A DNA stretch of 64,000 bases. It comes from CAVVJA01 sp963779485. GTDB lineage: Bacteria > Actinomycetota > Actinomycetes > Mycobacteriales > Jatrophihabitantaceae. A model generated the notes under the pieces. It did not search any database. It was not told where the DNA came from and saw nothing but the letters and a program-made list of their open reading frames with translations. Of the stretch, positions 17,851-28,521 are shown piece after piece. How positions within the stretch are numbered: the first letter of the stretch is position 1; the number at the start of each line of letters is the position of its first letter. Position numbers and translations under genes: made by a program. The DNA is taken from contig CAVZYJ010000016.1 in assembly GCA_963779485.1 (NCBI GenBank), positions 43,958 through 107,957 on the forward strand, read 5' to 3'.

Positions 17851-19607
17851 GCTCCGTCCTCCGAGGATGCATCGGACGGCCGACGGGCCGCGCGCGTAGT
17901 CGCAGCGCTGCCTGAGCCGGATGGACCAGCTCGGTGGCGGTCCGCCGAGTCCGTACGCGGCGCGTCCGAAGCTGCACCGCCTTGCGGTGACCGCGCTGGC
18001 CGCGCTGACCGCGGCGACTTCGCCGTCGCAGGCGATCCGATGCCCGACGCCGGCGCAGCCGAGCCTCGGCCGGACGGTGTCCGCTTCGAGCGGGCCGATC
18101 GCCGGCCATCGGTCGACCCGGCGGCAGGACGTCGGCCGGCGCCCGTCGACGGCGCAGAGCTGGCCCCGTTGTCCCGGTGGGCGGCCAGAGCGTCGCTGGC
18201 GGCGACCAGTTCGGCGAGCGACTCCTCCATCAAGGAGGCCAACACGTCGACGTCGGGCATGGCGTCACGGTCGGCATTCAGGCCGTAATACACGCCGCCG
18301 TCGTACGACGTCACGCCGATCGATACCGCCTGCCCTTCGGCGAGCGGCACGATCGGAAAGATCTCCAGGAGCCGCGCGCCGGCGGCGTACAGCGGATGCT
18401 GCGGACCGGGGACGTTGGTGACGACGAGATTGAACAAGCGGCGGGTGAGGCTGTTCGCCGCTCGGGCGCCCAGCGCGTGCAGGGTCGGCGGCGCGAAGCC
18501 GGACAACGCGACCAACGCATCGGCTCCGACCGACTGGCCGGACTCCTTGTGCCCGCGCATGGCGTAGCTGACCTGCGCCAGCCGCAAGACCGGATTGGGC
18601 TCGCCGACCGGGAGGTCAACGAACACCGCGGAGATCCGATTGCCAAGCGTGCCCATCTCAGAGTCTGACCGGACGCTGACCGGCACCATCGCCCGCACGG
18701 TGGTCGACGGCGTCACCGACTCACCCCGAAACAGCAACCAGCCCCGCAGGGCGCCCGCAACTGTGGCGAGCACTACGTCGTTGATCGTGGTGCGGGGCCC
18801 CGTCTCCGATTGCTGGGCGCGCACTCGCTTGTAGTCCGCCAGCGACGTCACGGCTGTGCCATAGCGGCGTTGCTGTCCGATCTGAGCGTTCAAGGGCATC
18901 TGCGGAGCGGCCCGAAAGGCGATGCGGGCCGCCGAAGCCAATCCTCCGACGACGCGAAGAGTTCTTCCGCTGGTGGCCCGGATATCGTTCGCGCCCAGCC
19001 GGAGCGTGTCGAACAGGGCGCTCGGCCGGCGCACCAGGTCGCAGACCGCGTCCGCGACGAGGCTCAGCGCCCCAGGCTCGGCGTCGGGCATCCAGAGGTC
19101 TTCGGGCATCTCGCGAGGTCGCGGAGACCCATCCAGAATCACCTGGCCGATGTCGATCGCGCTCACGCCGTCGACCATCGCGTGATGGGTCTTGGTAATG
19201 ATCGCAATCCGGTTCTCGCTCAGGCCCTCGACGAGGTAGATCTCCCACAACGGCCGGTGCCGATCGAGTGGCCGTGACTGGATGCGGGCGCAGAACTCGC
19301 GCAGTTGCTCATCGGAACCTGGCTTGGGTAGCGCCGAACGGCGAACGTGAAACGAGATATCGAACTCCGGGTCGTCGACCCAGACGGGATTGGCTAGGTG
19401 GCCGGGAACCGTACGGATCCTCTGGCGGTACCGCGGAACGAGTGCGATCCGCTCCTCGATCAACGCCACCAAGCGCTCGTAGTCGAACGTGCGATGACCG
19501 TCCGCGCTCGGCGGCTGGAGTATCAACAGACCGCCGACATGCATTGGCGTCGTGCGCCCCTCGAGATAGAGGAACGAGACATCCAGCGAGGACAGTCGGT
19601 CGGTCAC
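17847..19607 (-). CDS. Wax ester synthase / diacylglycerol acyltransferase (WS/DGAT) with basic tail
   Basis: The catalytic HHAMVDG motif (HHxxxDG, His141-Gly147) and the flanking LSSLDVSFLYLEG and PLWEIYLVEGL segments identify a WS/DGAT that transfers acyl-CoA to diacylglycerol or fatty alcohol at the membrane/lipid-droplet surface. Typical enzymes have ~460-480 residues; this one has 586, the excess being a C-terminal tail of ~110 residues rich in Ser, Ala, Arg and Pro. The GTG at 19607 starts the conserved domain; a TTG at 19637 would add ten residues. It is coupled to the patatin gene downstream. Confidence 0.92.
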   Translation of the reverse strand: MTDRLSSLDVSFLYLEGRTTPMHVGGLLILQPPSADGHRTFDYERLVALIEERIALVPRYRQRIRTVPGHLANPVWVDDPEFDISFHVRRSALPKPGSDEQLREFCARIQSRPLDRHRPLWEIYLVEGLSENRIAIITKTHHAMVDGVSAIDIGQVILDGSPRPREMPEDLWMPDAEPGALSLVADAVCDLVRRPSALFDTLRLGANDIRATSGRTLRVVGGLASAARIAFRAAPQMPLNAQIGQQRRYGTAVTSLADYKRVRAQQSETGPRTTINDVVLATVAGALRGWLLFRGESVTPSTTVRAMVPVSVRSDSEMGTLGNRISAVFVDLPVGEPNPVLRLAQVSYAMRGHKESGQSVGADALVALSGFAPPTLHALGARAANSLTRRLFNLVVTNVPGPQHPLYAAGARLLEIFPIVPLAEGQAVSIGVTSYDGGVYYGLNADRDAMPDVDVLASLMEESLAELVAASDALAAHRDNGASSAPSTGAGRRPAAGSTDGRRSARSKRTPSGRGSAAPASGIGSPATAKSPRSARPARSPQGGAASDAPRTDSADRHRAGPSGSGSAATTRAARRPSDASSEDGA

Positions 19608-19649
19608 GTGATCAGCGCTCGCAACCGACCGGCGCAAGTCGGGTCATAG

Positions 19650-19689
19650 AACCCAAGACTACGCAGCTGGGTTATCCGCATTGGGTTAT
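19650..19689. repeat. AACCCA/TGGGTT motif cluster, operator-like
   Basis: AACCCA (19650-19655), TGGGTTAT (19668-19675) and TGGGTTAT (19682-19689, 14-base period) lie between the WS/DGAT start and the CpaE-like stop. The first two form an inverted repeat. The same words occur at 21751, 21829 and 21843 beside the BldC-like gene. Confidence 0.35.
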
Positions 19690-19729
19690 GTCGGCCGTCC
19701 CCGTCGGGCCGCCGCAGCGGCTTGGCGGG

Positions 19730-21040
19730 CTAGCCCCGTGATCGTGCGGATCGCCGATGCCGCGGCGCCGATATCCCGGCGAGCGAACGGGCCAGCGCGA
19801 TGACCGCCTGCCGAAGCGGGCTGGCCGGCCGCACCTCGCCCAGCGTCTGGCCAGCGACGAGTGCGGCGTCGAGCGCCGCCGGGTCACTGGGCAGCAGCGC
19901 GGCCGGCGTGCGCCCGGCGAATCGATCCAGAGCGGCGCGGAGCTCGGTCGCGGGATCACCGGGCACGACCGAACGGCGCACCTTGTTGAGTACGACCCAG
20001 ACCGGTGCGCCGACCTCGGCGTCGCGCAGCTCGGCCAACGCCCGCACCAGCCGTTGCACGCCGATCGGGTCGGCGCTCCCGACGGCGAGGATCACATCCG
20101 CCGCATCGAGCACGGCCAGCGTCGCTCCATTGCGCCGCGGAGCCATCGTGTCGAAGCTGAGCTCCTCGTCGGACTCGAGACAGAAGCCGCAGTCGACCAC
20201 GGTGAACTCCGCCAGGCCTCGCGCGGCGGCCAGCACCGGCTCGACGGCGGTCGCCCGCAGCTCGGGCCAGCGCTCCGCACGCGGAACGCCAGTGAGCACC
20301 CGGAAGGTCGGGGTGACGGCCCAACAGAGGTCGGCGAGGGTCTCGCGCTCCAGCCGGCTGGCCGCGGCCTGGCGACACGCGGCCGCGAACCCGGGCGACT
20401 CGTCGAGCAGCCCAAGCACCGCGGCGACGACTCCGCCGTACACATCGGCATCCACCAGCAGGCTGGACGAGCCGAGCCGGGCCAGCTCATCGGCAAGCGT
20501 GACCGCCACCGTGGTCCGGCCCGGCGCTCCGGTCGGACCCCATACGGCGAGTACCGACCCCCGCCGCTCCGGCGGGCCGTCGGCCACGGGCGAGCCGCCA
20601 GGTGGAATGGGCGCGGACGTGGCCGCGCGAGGATCGCCGAAGCCGCGGCTCGCCCGCCAGCCCTCGGTTGCGGCATCCGCCACCGCCACCGCTTCGCTGA
20701 TCACGCTGGCCACGACGGCTGCGTCGGCATCATCCGGCACAACGTGGGCAATGCCCAAGGCGCGGACCCGGTCCTCGACGGCGGTGTCGTTGCGTGGCAC
20801 TACGGCCACTGGAGCGACACGCGCGGCGACGAGGCGATCGACCGCGTCAGCATCCAGGCGGCGTAGCGAAGCGGCGATCAGGGCGGCGCGGGCCTGGCCC
20901 GACAAGGCGACCGCGAGCAGGTCCACGATGTCGACGCAGCGGCGTACCACGGTCACGGGGTGGTCGGAACGATCGAGGTCCACGACGAGGCGCGCCTCCC
21001 ACGGCGCACCGTCCGCGGCGCTCAGTACCGGCAGCTTCAT
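19730..21040 (-). CDS. CpaE/MinD-like P-loop ATPase
   Basis: The 436 residues have a degenerate receiver-like N-terminal half (to ~130), a Pro/Gly linker, then a MinD/ParA-type domain. The P-loop (168-177, GPTGAPGRTT) has Arg where the catalytic Lys is expected, a form seen in actinobacterial CpaE-like proteins. LLVDADVYGG and TVVDCGF give the A' and B motifs. CpaE proteins localise Flp/Tad pilus machinery, but no pilin or CpaF gene is in this window. The start overlaps the SAF gene stop (ATGA), so the two are coupled. Confidence 0.8.
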   Translation of the reverse strand: MKLPVLSAADGAPWEARLVVDLDRSDHPVTVVRRCVDIVDLLAVALSGQARAALIAASLRRLDADAVDRLVAARVAPVAVVPRNDTAVEDRVRALGIAHVVPDDADAAVVASVISEAVAVADAATEGWRASRGFGDPRAATSAPIPPGGSPVADGPPERRGSVLAVWGPTGAPGRTTVAVTLADELARLGSSSLLVDADVYGGVVAAVLGLLDESPGFAAACRQAAASRLERETLADLCWAVTPTFRVLTGVPRAERWPELRATAVEPVLAAARGLAEFTVVDCGFCLESDEELSFDTMAPRRNGATLAVLDAADVILAVGSADPIGVQRLVRALAELRDAEVGAPVWVVLNKVRRSVVPGDPATELRAALDRFAGRTPAALLPSDPAALDAALVAGQTLGEVRPASPLRQAVIALARSLAGISAPRHRRSARSRG

Positions 21041-21717
21041 GGTCGCTTCGTGCAGCCATCCAACGGGGGCAGGTTGTCGTTCGGATCGCCGGCTGCCGTC
21101 CCCGACAGGATGCCGGCGCGGATCACGGCCCCGTCCAGAGCCAACGCGGTGATGACGCGGCCGGCCAACGGCGGCGGCACTCGGAGCACGACGTCCTGCG
21201 TACTACCCCCGGTGAACGCGCCACCGGCGGTCGACTGCACGTCCTGCACCGTGACGTCGGCCAGCACGGTAACGGCCGAGCAGGTGCGCGTCGACACCCA
21301 GAGCTGAATCCGCTGACCTCGTTGCACGTGCGGCGCATTCGTCGGCGCGAGCGGAACGGTGATCGTCGTGGCGGCGTCCGTAGCGGCGAGCGCCGCCCGC
21401 GGAAGCAGTTCCCCCGCGGTGACCTGTCGAGTAACCGATTGCCCGAGCAGGGCGGCGCCCACGGGCAGATAGGCGCGTGCGCCGGCGGCCAGCCGGACGT
21501 GCACCGGGGAAAGGTCGTCGGCGCTCAACACCGTTCCCGGGGCGAGATCGCGCGAGGCTGCCCACACGCTGTCAGAAGCGGTCGCGCTGCTGATCACCCT
21601 GGCGCCGATCAGTACCGAGGCCAGGACGAGGACGACGCCAGCCACTAACCGGAAGTCGAGCCACTTGGGCGCGCGGACCCGCCGTGGCGTCGGGGAGGTA
21701 ACTACCACGGCAGACAT
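21037..21717 (-). CDS. SAF-domain membrane-anchored protein (CpaB/RcpC-like)
   Basis: A 226-residue protein: short cytosolic start, one membrane helix (~20-42, LVAGVVLVLASVLIGARVI), then a SAF domain (~50-110, AASRDLAPGTVLSADDL ... GELLPRAAL) and a beta-rich C-terminal domain. SAF domains occur in pilus-assembly CpaB and in antifreeze/flagellar chaperones. Pairing with the CpaE-like ATPase by a 4-base overlap suggests an envelope-associated pair of unknown function, widespread in actinobacteria. Confidence 0.85.
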   Translation of the reverse strand: MSAVVVTSPTPRRVRAPKWLDFRLVAGVVLVLASVLIGARVISSATASDSVWAASRDLAPGTVLSADDLSPVHVRLAAGARAYLPVGAALLGQSVTRQVTAGELLPRAALAATDAATTITVPLAPTNAPHVQRGQRIQLWVSTRTCSAVTVLADVTVQDVQSTAGGAFTGGSTQDVVLRVPPPLAGRVITALALDGAVIRAGILSGTAAGDPNDNLPPLDGCTKRP

Positions 21718-21760
21718 CGTGCATGACGCGGCGCAGTTAGACGAATCCGCTGGGTTGCCT

Positions 21761-21769
21761 TGTGGACAA
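21761..21769 (-). promoter_or_regulatory. Single DnaA box (TTGTCCACA)
   Basis: TGTGGACAA, whose complement TTGTCCACA is a known high-GC actinobacterial DnaA box variant, lies in the divergent region between the SAF gene and the BldC-like gene. It has no partner nine bases away, unlike the pairs at 9991 and 31146. Confidence 0.35.
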
Positions 21770-21848
21770 TCAAGCCGGTGGGATCCAGCGACTGAGACAC
21801 TGTCTTGGTGAGCCTGACGCGACGCGCAAACCCAGCAGCGAGTGGGTT

Positions 21849-22106
21849 ATGGGTACGGAACGCTTTCTGACCCTGGCTGACGTCGCGGACGTCTTGAACA
21901 TCTCCGGGTCACAGGCTTACGCGCTCGTCCGCAACCGCGAGCTCGAGGCGATCAAGATCGGCGGCCGCGGCCAGTGGCGAGTCGAACGGGCAAAGCTCGA
22001 GGCCTATATCGATCAGATGTACGACCAGACGCGGCAGTTCCTCGACGACCACCCGTTCGTAGAGTCCGACCAGGAGATGGCCGACGACGCAACCCACCCG
22101 GACTGA
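21849..22106 (+). CDS. BldC-like helix-turn-helix (MerR/excisionase-type) DNA-binding protein
   Basis: The 85 residues open with FLTLADVADVLNISGSQAYALVRNRELEAIKIGGRGQWRV, a winged HTH of the BldC/AlpA class in which a single small domain binds direct repeats. The acidic C-terminus is probably flexible. The ATG at 21849 directly precedes the domain; an upstream in-frame start would add a non-conserved 29-residue leader. It is divergent from the SAF/CpaE-like pair and may regulate it. An inverted AACCCA/TGGGTT repeat (21829-21848) overlaps its start. Confidence 0.85.
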   Translation: MGTERFLTLADVADVLNISGSQAYALVRNRELEAIKIGGRGQWRVERAKLEAYIDQMYDQTRQFLDDHPFVESDQEMADDATHPD

Positions 22107-22151
22107 GCGACGGGTCGGCGTTCCCCGGCTCGCGGCTAACCCGTGGCCCGA

Positions 22152-22712
22152 TCAGACCTGTCGGCGTACGAGGACGATCGCGGCGAGCGGCAGGACGAGT
22201 ACGTCGCGCACGTCAGCCCGTCGGCGGGGCTCGCCGGCCGCATGCTCGGCAAGTTCCACGAAATCGGCTCCAACCCGGTCGAGCGTGCCAGTGAGCGTCC
22301 GGGCGTCTACCAGCCGAACCTGCACCGCGGATCGGTCGCGCACGAGACCGCGAAGCGCGCTGCGCAGCGTCAATCGGGATTCGACGACACTCTCCGAGCC
22401 TGGCACTGCGGCCGTCCAGCTCAGGCCCGACAATTCGATGACCGTGCGCAGAGGCACGAGCGCTTCCCGTCCGCCGCCTTCGTCGAGCAGCAGCCAGTCC
22501 GATCCTGACCGGCGCACCGTGCCGTCCACGGAAATTCCGGCCTGGCACCGGATCCGGATCGTGCGACCCACCGCCGACCGCAACCGGTCGACGAGGCGGA
22601 GCGTTCCGGACTCGATCCGGACGCGCTCCTCGACCTGCCCCGCCCGCTCAGCCGCCTCGAGGGCGACGGCTTGCGCTTCGAGATCCGCGAACAGCCCGTC
22701 CCATCGGCTCAC
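22152..22712 (-). CDS. Conserved actinobacterial protein, beta-rich (LSm-like guess)
   Basis: The 186 residues begin with a helical segment (WDGLFADLEAQAVALEAAERAGQVEER) followed by two blocks of short strands. The first (VGRTIRIRCQ ... GTVRRSGSDWLLLDE) has the strand spacing of an Sm/LSm or SH3 small barrel. Homologues are annotated inconsistently, some as Fis-type regulators, but I see no DNA-binding helix. The GTG start overlaps the xdhC stop (GTGA), and the gene is convergent with the BldC-like gene. Function unknown. Confidence 0.7.
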   Translation of the reverse strand: MSRWDGLFADLEAQAVALEAAERAGQVEERVRIESGTLRLVDRLRSAVGRTIRIRCQAGISVDGTVRRSGSDWLLLDEGGGREALVPLRTVIELSGLSWTAAVPGSESVVESRLTLRSALRGLVRDRSAVQVRLVDARTLTGTLDRVGADFVELAEHAAGEPRRRADVRDVLVLPLAAIVLVRRQV

Positions 22713-23693
22713 ACCGGCGTCCGCGCAGGATCGTGGATGGGACCGGGCCGATCAGCCAGACGGCCGCCGGTGGCTCCAGCACGCTCGGCGATCGCGGCGG
22801 CAACGATCGAGACCGCGACCTCGCCGGGCGTGTTCGCCCCGATGTCCAGCCCCGCGGGTCCGTCGATGCGGGCCTGGGTCGTGAGATCGACGCCGTGGTC
22901 GGACAGCCACGCCGCCCGGGCGGCCTGGGTATGCCGGGATCCCAACGCGCCAAGGTAGCCGACGTTGGTCCCCAGCGCGGCCAGCAGTGCGCCGCCGCTG
23001 ACCGTCAGATCATGACTCAACACGACGACGACATCACTGCGGCCGGCTGCGCCGCAACGCCGGGCCGCGTCTTCGGCGGAGTTCACGACCACGCCGGTCC
23101 AGCCGAGCACAGCTGCCGTGTCGACCAGAGCGTCAGCCAGCTGGCCGGACCCGACCACGACCAGCGCGGTTGGCGGCCACAGGGCGGCGAGGAAGAGCTC
23201 CCCTGCCCCCGTTGCGAGCAGCGTCGTCCCACTCACGCCGCGGTTGAAGAACGTACGTACGGCGTCGGCGGCGGGCGAGAGTGCTCGGCAGGATGGCCTC
23301 GGTAGTGCCGACAGCCGCCCCATCGAGTCGGGTGACGAGGCACACCGCCGCGTGATCGACCAGGGCCGCCCATGCCGATTGCGGGATGTCCCCGGCCGGC
23401 TGGATGAGCAACCGGGCGATCCCTCCGCAGGCCAGTCCGGCCCGGACCGCAGCCTCGTCGGTGACGGTCACATCCTCGAGTCGCGCGCGGGTGAGTGGCT
23501 GGGACAGCAGGTCGGCGATCTGCTCCCGCGCGGCCCCTGAGAACAGCTGGCCGACCGGCGGTCGATCCGGAGCGGCGGCCAGGACGGCGAGCGGCTCTCG
23601 AGAACTGAACCCGCGCGTGGAGATCACTCGGGCCAGAGATACCGGAAGGCCGCTCCCGCGCCACTGTTGCACTTGTTCGGCGATGTCGAACAT
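22709..23693 (-). pseudogene. XdhC/CoxI-family protein, split by one frameshift
   Basis: Two overlapping frames encode one protein. 23693 down to ~23285 gives the N-terminal XdhC/CoxI domain (FDIAEQVQQWRGSGLPVSLA ... GTTEAILPST). The frame ending at 22709 gives the C-terminal Rossmann domain (LSPAADAVRTFFNRG ... VVGSGQLADALV ... NVGYLGALGS). Dropping one base near 23278-23290 restores a ~327-residue XdhC. Intact XdhC delivers sulfurated molybdenum cofactor to xanthine dehydrogenase/CO dehydrogenase-type enzymes, none of which is in the window. The C-terminal frame has its own ATG (23323), so a natural two-protein split is possible but less likely. Confidence 0.75.
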
Positions 23694-23812
23694 CGCGGCT
23701 CCTTTCTCGCCCGGTCAAGCATCCAGCCCGGCGGGTAGCCGGGCATCGGCCGATCCCGCATCAGATCGTCGCAGGCGCGGCGGAAGGTTGTCCCCAGGTC
23801 TGGGCATCGGTC

Positions 23813-23841
23813 TTGACCGTATGCTAGTCGCTCTGTATGAA
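23813..23841 (+). promoter_or_regulatory. Strong sigma70-type promoter for the LysM gene
   Basis: TTGACC (23813-23818) and TATGAA (23836-23841) are separated by exactly 17 bases, in an AT-rich stretch rare for this genome. The predicted transcript start is near 23848, about 33 bases before the ATG at 23881. Confidence 0.6.
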
Positions 23842-23880
23842 GGCAAACATAGGTAAATGAATCTTAATGAGGTCTTCTTC

Positions 23881-24639
23881 ATGAAGAATATGGTTCGAGC
23901 CGGCGGCATCGTCCTCGGGGACGTCGTCGCGATCGGCCTGCTGTATCCGGACTGGGACTCGCTTGCCACCGGCGCGCGCGATCCGCAGGCGTGGACGACC
24001 CGCCAGGGCGCGGACGCGGTCGTCAGCACGCTGGCAGCCATGGCGCTCTGGCTCGTGGCGATATGGCTTGGCGTGGGCCTGCTCGCCGTGCTCGCGGCAT
24101 CGCTGCCGGGGACGGCCGGGGCGATCGGTCACGCCGTCGCCGACGTAGCCATGCCGGCCGTCCTGCGCCGCACTGTTGCCGGTGCGCTCGGTCTCGGCAT
24201 CCTAGCCGCGCCGGTCGCCGCATTGGCCTCGCCGGGGCCGTCGCCGAGCGGCGCGAGGAGCACGGTGCCGGCCACATCGACGAGCACGGTGGCGCCACCG
24301 ACCTGGCCCTCAGGGGCGCCGGCGAGAGTGCCGCCCACCATTGCGCCACCCGGCTGGCCGACCAACGCGAGGCCGCGGCCCCCCGTCGAACCACCGACCG
24401 ATGTGGCTCCTGATCGCCGGCCGCCGGGGGCGCCCCCCGAGTCCGTCGTCGTGCGCCCGGGAGACAGCCTGTGGGCGATCACGGCGGCGCTCCTCGGTCG
24501 CCGGCCCACCGCTCGCCAGGTCGCGGTGACGTGGCCTCGGTGGTACGCGGCGAATCGGGCCGAGATCGGTTCGGATCCCAACCTCATCCGCCCCGGCCAG
24601 GTCCTGCAAGCTCCCCATCCGGCCGGAGGTTCCCGATGA
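23881..24639 (+). CDS. LysM-domain membrane protein
   Basis: A 252-residue protein with two hydrophobic segments (VVSTLAAMALWLVAIWLGVG and RTVAGALGLGILAAPVAALA), a ~70-residue Pro/Ser/Thr-rich linker, and a C-terminal LysM domain (VVVRPGDSLWAITAALLG ... NLIRPGQVLQAP). LysM binds peptidoglycan N-acetylglucosamine. The ATG at 23881 is chosen because TGAGG lies eight bases upstream; an ATG at 23857 has no good ribosome site. It overlaps the Rv3235-like gene by ATGA. A wall-associated protein whose partner is probably the next gene product. Confidence 0.85.
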   Translation: MKNMVRAGGIVLGDVVAIGLLYPDWDSLATGARDPQAWTTRQGADAVVSTLAAMALWLVAIWLGVGLLAVLAASLPGTAGAIGHAVADVAMPAVLRRTVAGALGLGILAAPVAALASPGPSPSGARSTVPATSTSTVAPPTWPSGAPARVPPTIAPPGWPTNARPRPPVEPPTDVAPDRRPPGAPPESVVVRPGDSLWAITAALLGRRPTARQVAVTWPRWYAANRAEIGSDPNLIRPGQVLQAPHPAGGSR

Positions 24640-25169
24640 CCGCGCCCGATCCGTCGACTGAGCCGTCGTTGGGCCAGATCACACTGCGAGCCGCTCCGCG
24701 ACGCGAACCGCCGTTCGACGACGAGCTGCCCCGGCATCTGCGCCTTATCGGTCCATTCGACCAGCCGCTGCCCTTCCGAGAGGTGCCGCCTCGCCGATCT
24801 CCGGACGAGTCGTCGATCTTCGCCCCTAAGCGCAGCCAGCCCGGGGACCTTCCGGATGCGGCAGCCTTCGGTCGACGGCTCCTCGTGGCGATCATGGAGG
24901 CGAAGGCGGGCCGTCGGACGTTCCATCAGCTCGCGGCTCATCTGAGCCAGGGCGTCTACTCGGGCCTGGTCAACGACCTGGCCCGACCGGAACGGCTCCG
25001 GTCGTGGCGTGGTCGAATCACGATCCGCTCGGTGCGCGTCTTCGAGCCGGCCGACGGGGTGGCGGAGCTGTCCGCGGTGGTTGCGGTGGGGCCGCGCTAC
25101 CGGGCCGTGGCCGCCCGGCTCGAAGGCCGCAACGGACGGTGGCGCTGCGTGCGACTGCAGCTCGGCTGA
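24636..25169 (+). CDS. Rv3235-family protein
   Basis: A 177-residue protein with a Pro/Arg-rich disordered first third, then a compact domain (GRRLLVAIMEAKAGRRTFHQLAAHLS ... VRVFEPADGVAELSAVVAVGPRYRAVAARLEGRNGRWRCVRLQLG). These motifs match the actinobacterial Rv3235 family found next to LysM genes and secA. Function unknown. The start overlaps the LysM stop by ATGA, implying translational coupling and possibly a physical partnership. It is convergent with secA. Confidence 0.85.
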   Translation: MTAPDPSTEPSLGQITLRAAPRREPPFDDELPRHLRLIGPFDQPLPFREVPPRRSPDESSIFAPKRSQPGDLPDAAAFGRRLLVAIMEAKAGRRTFHQLAAHLSQGVYSGLVNDLARPERLRSWRGRITIRSVRVFEPADGVAELSAVVAVGPRYRAVAARLEGRNGRWRCVRLQLG

Positions 25170-25224
25170 CGTCGAGGGACTTCGTCCGGCGTCGGTCGCT
25201 CCGCCCGAACGAGGGACGTTGCGG

Positions 25225-28150
<2,926 letters not shown>

Positions 28151-28521
28151 GACGTCATGGTACGGGCTCGGTTCGGGTGGTCACGGATTGGTCACAGGAT
28201 TCAGACCCAGCCCAGCAGAACCTCTTGCGTGACCTTGGACTTATGGTCGCCTCAGGCCAGCAAGTCCACGATCACATCGTGGACTTGGCGCCGTCGGCCC
28301 GCGCCGTCCCCGCGTCGCGCGCTCTAGCCGGCCACCGGGCAAAGCGAGCCCGAGCAACAGCCAGCCGCCGACCGGACGCTTCCCCTCGATAGCGCCCATG
28401 CCGGCGGCCGCTCCCACCCGTGCTGCCTTGCCACCCCTAAAGACGTCGCTGGGCGCAGACTGATACACCGGCGTGGATCCGATGTTGTCCAACGCCGCAG
28501 TCGGTCTGGCAAGCTCTCGAC
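28151..28521. other. 371-bp divergent intergenic region between secA and the GNAT gene
   Basis: It holds palindrome copy 1 (28229-28275), immediately followed by a second partial copy of the word (ATCGTGGACTTGG). The rest shows no coding signature, no tRNA and no clear terminator. It must contain the secA promoter, but I see no convincing -35/-10 pair. A short minus-strand frame (28241-28492) lacks a ribosome site and crosses the palindrome, so I do not call it. Confidence 0.5.
28229..28275. repeat. Dispersed palindrome, copy 1 (secA upstream region)
   Basis: GTGACCTTGGACTT (28229-28242) and AAGTCCACGATCAC (28262-28275) are inverted, with 12 of 14 pairs matching and a 19-base loop. It is the most diverged of three copies of one intergenic element (see 49224 and 56968). 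Confidence 0.6.

Noticed and set aside
28241..28492. 83-codon minus-strand frame in the secA-GNAT gap
   Set aside because: No ribosome site, crosses the dispersed palindrome, and no recognisable domain.
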